Positions 6,407 through 10,102 of a DNA stretch of 10,102 bases are shown here, piece by piece. A model generated the notes under the pieces. That model did no database searches. It saw only the letters and a list, made by a program, of their open reading frames with translations, and was not told the origin of the DNA. The stretch comes from an uncultured Prevotella sp. (lineage in GTDB: Bacteria; Bacteroidota; Bacteroidia; Bacteroidales; Bacteroidaceae): positions 1 to 10,102 of the forward strand of contig CAKQFW010000065.1 in the NCBI GenBank assembly GCA_934230965.1. Reading direction: 5' to 3'. The translations under genes were made by a program, and so were the position numbers. How positions within the stretch are numbered: the first letter of the stretch is position 1; every line of letters begins with the position of its first letter.

Positions 6407-9400
6407 ATGAATTTCAACAAGATTTTACAATCGTTGTTCGGGAATAAGTCGACTCGCGACATGAAGCTTATACAGCCGCTCGTAGAGAAGGTAAAAGAGG
6501 CTTATCCCGCCATCAAAGCGCTGTCGAATGATGAACTGCGCGCTAAAACCAAAGAGATACAAAAGTATGTTCAAGACTCGGCAAAGGAGCAGAAAGACAA
6601 GATTGCTGAGCTGAAGGCTAAGATTGAAGAAACGCCCATCGACGAACGCGAGAGCATCTTCAACGCCATTGACAAACTGGAGAAAGAAGCGCTGGAGATT
6701 TATGAGAAAGCACTGAACGAGGTGATGCCCGTAGCTTTCAGCATTGTGAAAGATACCGCTCGCCGCTTTGCCGAGAACGAGGAGACCATCGTTACCGCTA
6801 ACGATTTTGACCGCGAACTGGCTGCCGACCCCAAGAAAGACTTTATCACTATTGATGGCGACAAGGCCATCTATCATAACCACTGGACAGCAGGTGGCAA
6901 CGACCTGAAATGGGAAATGGTGCACTACGATGTTCAGATATTTGGTGGTGTAACCTTGCATCAAGGTAAGATTGCCGAGATGGCTACGGGTGAGGGTAAA
7001 ACTCTGGTGGCTACCCTGCCTGTATTCTTGAACGCCCTTACTGGAAACGGTGTGCATGTGGTAACTGTGAACGACTATCTGGCTAAGCGTGACTCGGAAT
7101 GGATGGGCCCGCTTTATATGTTCAACGGTCTGTCGGTAGACTGCATTGACAAGCATCAGCCTAACTCGCCACAGCGTCGTAAGGCTTACATGGCCGACAT
7201 CACCTTCGGTACCAACAACGAGTTTGGTTTCGACTATCTGCGTGACAACATGGCACACTCGCCTGCCGACCTGGTGCAGCGTGCACACAACTATGCCATC
7301 GTTGATGAGGTAGACTCGGTATTGATTGACGATGCCCGTACTCCGCTTATCATCTCTGGCCCCGTGCCCAAGGGCGAAGACCAGATGTTTGAAGAATATC
7401 AGCCGCTGGTTGAGCGTTTGGTTGCTGTACAGCGCAAGTTGGCTACACAGTATCTGGCCGATGCTAAGCAGATGATTACTGAAGGCAACGAAAAGAACGA
7501 TAAGCAACTGTTAGAGAAAGGCTTCTTGGCCCTGTATCGTTCGCACAAGGCGCTGCCTAAGAACAAGCCCCTTATCAAGTATCTCTCTGAAGACGGCATT
7601 AAAGCAGGTATGCTCAAGACCGAGGAATACTATATGGAGAACAACAACCGCCGTATGCCCGAGTGTGTTGAGCCGCTCTACTTCGTGGTTGACGAGAAGC
7701 AGAACAGCTGCGACCTCACTGATAAGGGTACCGAGTGGTTGGCACAACAGGTAAACGATAAGAACCTCTTCGTATTGCCCGATATTGCGTCACAACTCTC
7801 AGCACTGGAAAACGAGACCGACCTTGACGAGCAACAGAAGCTTGACAAGAAAGACGACCTGATGAACTACTATGCTGTGCAGAGCGATCGTGTGCACACC
7901 CTTCAGCAGCTGCTTAAGGCATACACCATGTTCAACAAGGACGACGAGTATGTTGTGATGAACGGCGAGGTAAAGATTGTTGACGAGCAGACAGGACGTA
8001 TCATGGAAGGCCGCCGCTGGAGCGATGGCTTGCACCAGGCTGTAGAGGCTAAGGAGCATGTGCGCATTGAGGCAGCCACACAGACCTTCGCTACCATCAC
8101 CTTGCAGAACTACTTCCGTATGTACCACAAACTGTCGGGTATGACGGGTACCGCCTCTACCGAGGCTGGCGAGTTCTGGGATATCTACAAACTTGATGTA
8201 GTAGAAATTCCTACCAACAAGCCCATTCTTCGTAAAGACCTTGACGACCGCGTTTACAAGACAGCACGCGAGAAGTATGCTGCCGTGATTGACGAGATTG
8301 TTGAGATGCGCAATAGTGGTAGACCTGTATTGGTGGGTACCACATCGGTTGAAATTTCTGAGTTGCTCTCACGTATGTTGAAGTTGCGCGACATCCCACA
8401 TCAGGTGCTGAACGCCAAGTATCACCAGAAGGAGGCCGATATCGTGGCCGAAGCTGGTCGTAGCAACATGGGCAAGGTAACCATTACCGATGCTGATGGC
8501 AACAAGCACGTTGAAGAGCGCATGCTGGGTGCTGTAACCATCGCCACCAACATGGCAGGTCGTGGTACCGATATTAAGCTGACGCCCGAAGTAAAGGCTG
8601 CTGGTGGTTTGGCCATCATCGGTACCGAGCGTCATGAGAGCCGCCGTGTAGACCGCCAGTTGCGTGGTCGTGCAGGTCGTCAGGGCGACCCCGGTAGCTC
8701 AGTGTTCTACGTATCGCTTGAAGATAAGCTGATGCGTCTGTTTGCCAGCGAGCGTATCGCCAGCGTGATGGACCGTCTCGGCTTTAAAGAGGGCGAACGT
8801 ATTGAAAGCCCCATGATTTCGAAGAGCATTGAGCGTGCTCAGAAGAAGGTTGAGGAAAACAACTTCGGTATTCGTAAGCACTTGCTCGAATATGACGACG
8901 TGATGAACAAGCAGCGTACCGTTATCTACGAGAAGCGCCGCCACGCACTGATGGGTGAACGTCTCGGCATGGATATCACCAACATTATCTGGGACCGCGT
9001 TGTAAACATCATCGAGACCAACGACTATGCTGGATGCCGCGAGCAGTTCTTGAAGGTGCTGGCAATGGAATGTCCGTTCTCTGAAGACCAGTTTGTAAAC
9101 ACAAAGCGCGAAGAACTTGAAGAGCGCTCATTCCAGGAGGCTATGGCAGCCCTCAAACGCAAGATTGACCGCATACAGAGTGTGGCATGGCCCGTTATCA
9201 AAGACGTTGAAGAGCAGCAAGGTAGCCGCTTTGAGCGCATCATGGTGCCCATTGTTGATGGTAAGCACGTATACCAGATTGCTTGCAACCTGAAAGAAGC
9301 TTATCGCACTGAGGGTAAAGACGTAGTGAAGCAGTTTGAGCGTACCATCATGTTGCACATCATTGACGACTGCTGGAAAGAAAACCTGCGCCAGCTGGAC

Positions 9401-9790
9401 GAGTTGCGCCACAGCGTGCAGAACGCTTCATACGAGCAGAAAGACCCGTTGCTTATCTTCAAGCTTGAGAGCGCTAAGTTGTTCGACTCAATGGTAAACG
9501 ATATGAACAACCGTATCTCTGCCATCCTCACTCGTGCACAAATTCCTGGACAGGAGATGCAAGAGGATGTTCAAGAGGCTCCCGCAGAGGCTCCCGCTCC
9601 TCGTCAGAACTACGTTGAGCATAAGGAAGACCTGTCAAACCCCGAACAGCAGGCAGCAGCACAGCAAGATACACGCGAGCAACAGCCTCGCACACCGTAT
9701 GTTGCCGATAAGATGCCTGGCCGCAATGATCCCTGTCCTTGCGGTAGCGGTAAGAAATTTAAGAACTGTCACGGTCGTGGATTGGTATAA
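6407..9790 (+). CDS. secA: Preprotein translocase ATPase SecA
   Basis: SecA drives unfolded preproteins through SecYEG at the inner membrane using ATP. The 1127-residue product has Walker A MATGEGKT (192-199, Lys198), Walker B/DEVD at 300-303 followed by [10 protein letters not shown], the preprotein cross-linking region, the [20 protein letters not shown] stretch, [14 protein letters not shown], and the NBD2 motif [13 protein letters not shown] (Arg719, Asp722). The helical scaffold and wing follow, then a Gln/Ala/Pro-rich linker (about 1050-1100), and a zinc-binding tail [13 protein letters not shown] (Cys1110, Cys1112, Cys1121, His1122) that contacts SecB or ribosomes in model species. It exceeds E. 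coli SecA (901) partly through about 70 extra residues between ISGP (316-319) and VVDEKQ (427), as is usual in Bacteroidetes. The ATG follows an A-rich leader. The gene is intact and is followed 35 bases later by a strong terminator. Confidence 0.98.
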   Translation: MNFNKILQSLFGNKSTRDMKLIQPLVEKVKEAYPAIKALSNDELRAKTKEIQKYVQDSAKEQKDKIAELKAKIEETPIDERESIFNAIDKLEKEALEIYEKALNEVMPVAFSIVKDTARRFAENEETIVTANDFDRELAADPKKDFITIDGDKAIYHNHWTAGGNDLKWEMVHYDVQIFGGVTLHQGKIAEMATGEGKTLVATLPVFLNALTGNGVHVVTVNDYLAKRDSEWMGPLYMFNGLSVDCIDKHQPNSPQRRKAYMADITFGTNNEFGFDYLRDNMAHSPADLVQRAHNYAIVDEVDSVLIDDARTPLIISGPVPKGEDQMFEEYQPLVERLVAVQRKLATQYLADAKQMITEGNEKNDKQLLEKGFLALYRSHKALPKNKPLIKYLSEDGIKAGMLKTEEYYMENNNRRMPECVEPLYFVVDEKQNSCDLTDKGTEWLAQQVNDKNLFVLPDIASQLSALENETDLDEQQKLDKKDDLMNYYAVQSDRVHTLQQLLKAYTMFNKDDEYVVMNGEVKIVDEQTGRIMEGRRWSDGLHQAVEAKEHVRIEAATQTFATITLQNYFRMYHKLSGMTGTASTEAGEFWDIYKLDVVEIPTNKPILRKDLDDRVYKTAREKYAAVIDEIVEMRNSGRPVLVGTTSVEISELLSRMLKLRDIPHQVLNAKYHQKEADIVAEAGRSNMGKVTITDADGNKHVEERMLGAVTIATNMAGRGTDIKLTPEVKAAGGLAIIGTERHESRRVDRQLRGRAGRQGDPGSSVFYVSLEDKLMRLFASERIASVMDRLGFKEGERIESPMISKSIERAQKKVEENNFGIRKHLLEYDDVMNKQRTVIYEKRRHALMGERLGMDITNIIWDRVVNIIETNDYAGCREQFLKVLAMECPFSEDQFVNTKREELEERSFQEAMAALKRKIDRIQSVAWPVIKDVEEQQGSRFERIMVPIVDGKHVYQIACNLKEAYRTEGKDVVKQFERTIMLHIIDDCWKENLRQLDELRHSVQNASYEQKDPLLIFKLESAKLFDSMVNDMNNRISAILTRAQIPGQEMQEDVQEAPAEAPAPRQNYVEHKEDLSNPEQQAAAQQDTREQQPRTPYVADKMPGRNDPCPCGSGKKFKNCHGRGLV

Positions 9791-9825
9791 TCAAACCACC
9801 ATTTGACAATATATCGCACAAAAAG

Positions 9826-9870
9826 AAACGCGGTAAAGGAGCTAACCAACAGCTCTTTTACCGCGTTTTT
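9826..9870 (+). terminator. Rho-independent terminator of secA
   Basis: An 18-base arm beginning AAACGCGG (9826-9843) pairs with 9851-9868 across a 7-base loop (AACCAAC). All 18 positions pair if one G-U is allowed. The descending arm runs into TTTTT at 9866-9870. Read from the other strand the stem is followed by TTTCTTTTTG, so it should work in both directions and would also stop leftward transcripts before they enter secA. Confidence 0.9.
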
Positions 9871-9880
9871 CATTTATAAA

Positions 9881-9924
9881 GTGGGCGTATCAAAACAACA
9901 TTTTTATTGTTTCAATACGCCCAC
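9881..9924 (-). terminator. Second hairpin, candidate terminator of a leftward gene
   Basis: GTGGGCGTAT (9881-9890) pairs perfectly with ATACGCCCAC (9915-9924). After a 2x2 mismatch, AAACAA (9893-9898) pairs with TTGTTT (9907-9912), leaving an 8-base loop. On the minus strand the stem is followed by a short TTTATAAA stretch, and it lies 22 bases beyond the stop codon of the open frame at 9947-10102. Those two facts fit a terminator for a convergent gene. The T-run is weak, so it could also be a plain structured repeat. Confidence 0.45.
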
Positions 9925-9946
9925 TATGATAAGTAGGTGTTCAAAA

Positions 9947-10102
9947 TTAATCGCATATATAAATTTGATAAATCAATGTAATGCTTTCAAATGTCTTTAC
10001 GCCCTCTTTTGGCCTGTATGTCCACCTCTCATCGGTCGTGTAGCCCGCTACACTCCCTCTTCGGAGCTGAACATACAGACCAAAATATGGCATAAATCCA
10101 TT
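9947..10102 (-). CDS. Possible C-terminal end of a convergent gene (partial)
   Basis: From the right edge leftward, 51 codons are open on the minus strand before TAA at 9947-9949. The translation contains PYFGLYVQLRRG, TTDERWTYRPKEG and TFESITLIYQIYICD, compositionally like a real, perhaps beta-rich, C-terminus, but I do not recognise the family. In favour of coding is the hairpin that follows the stop. Against it are the arginine codons (CGA, AGA, AGG, AGG), none of the CGT/CGC type that dominates secA, and the nested palindrome inside it, which could by itself explain the sequence. An open run of this length arises by chance reasonably often, so this is tentative. Confidence 0.35.
   Translation of the reverse strand, partial: NGFMPYFGLYVQLRRGSVAGYTTDERWTYRPKEGVKTFESITLIYQIYICD
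10007..10085. repeat. Nested palindrome with cloverleaf-like folding potential
   Basis: Outer arms TTTTGGCCTGTATGT (10007-10021) and ACATACAGACCAAAA (10071-10085) are reverse complements at 14 of 15 positions, the exception being a possible G-U pair on one strand. Between them lie GTGTAG/CTACAC with a CCCG loop (10038-10053), a CTC/GAG stem closing a TTCG tetraloop (10057-10066), and a weak ACC/GGT stem (10024-10036). The outer stem is well beyond chance expectation for this spacing. Identity is unknown: it could be a structured RNA, a repeat element or a recombination site. Confidence 0.55.

Noticed and set aside
6425..7507. A 360-codon open frame antisense to secA
   Set aside because: It lies fully opposite a certain gene. 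The open run follows from secA codon bias, and the translation has no recognisable domain, signal peptide or leader.
9965..9976. TTGAT-AA-ATCAA small palindrome as an operator
   Set aside because: Short, AT-rich and within expectation by chance; no promoter next to it.

Overview
The window looks like a chromosomal segment from a Bacteroidales bacterium, most likely Prevotella or a close relative. Four things point there: A-rich leaders in place of strong Shine-Dalgarno sites; several TAnnTTTG(CA)-type -7 boxes, the promoter form of Bacteroidetes; a SecA of 1127 residues with the long insert of that phylum; and an LptC built as a lipoprotein. I know of no locus with which to name the species.

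Left half, minus strand (about 3640 to 1). A probable operon reads leftward from a TAATTTTGCA promoter: an unnamed outer-membrane beta-barrel protein, the LPS-export lipoprotein LptC (its start codon overlaps the barrel's stop as TAATG), a DUF21/CBS/CorC membrane protein starting with TTG, then the first 32 codons of a PpiD/SurA-like periplasmic foldase cut by the window edge. The foldase also has a promoter candidate of its own.

Right half, plus strand (3698 to 9870). Divergently transcribed are a DUF4105-family protein, the family of the Bacteroides lipoprotein N-acyltransferase Lnb, and an alkaline-phosphatase-fold lipid- or phosphoester-type periplasmic protein that starts inside the Lnb stop codon (ATGA). 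secA follows with its own promoter candidate, a 5' UTR hairpin and a strong terminator. The theme is envelope biogenesis: secretion (SecA), lipoprotein acylation (Lnb), LPS transport (LptC) and periplasmic folding (PpiD-like).

Right edge (9871 to 10102). A second large hairpin is followed by a 52-codon open minus-strand tail. Inside that tail is a nested palindrome with 15-nt arms that could fold as a cloverleaf. It may be the end of a convergent gene or a structured repeat.

The most interesting observation is that the phosphatase-fold protein coupled to Lnb seems to have lost nearly every catalytic and metal-binding residue of its family while keeping the fold's other landmarks. That suggests a conserved pseudoenzyme working with the lipoprotein acyltransferase. 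I saw no tRNA, rRNA, CRISPR array, insertion sequence or phage gene.
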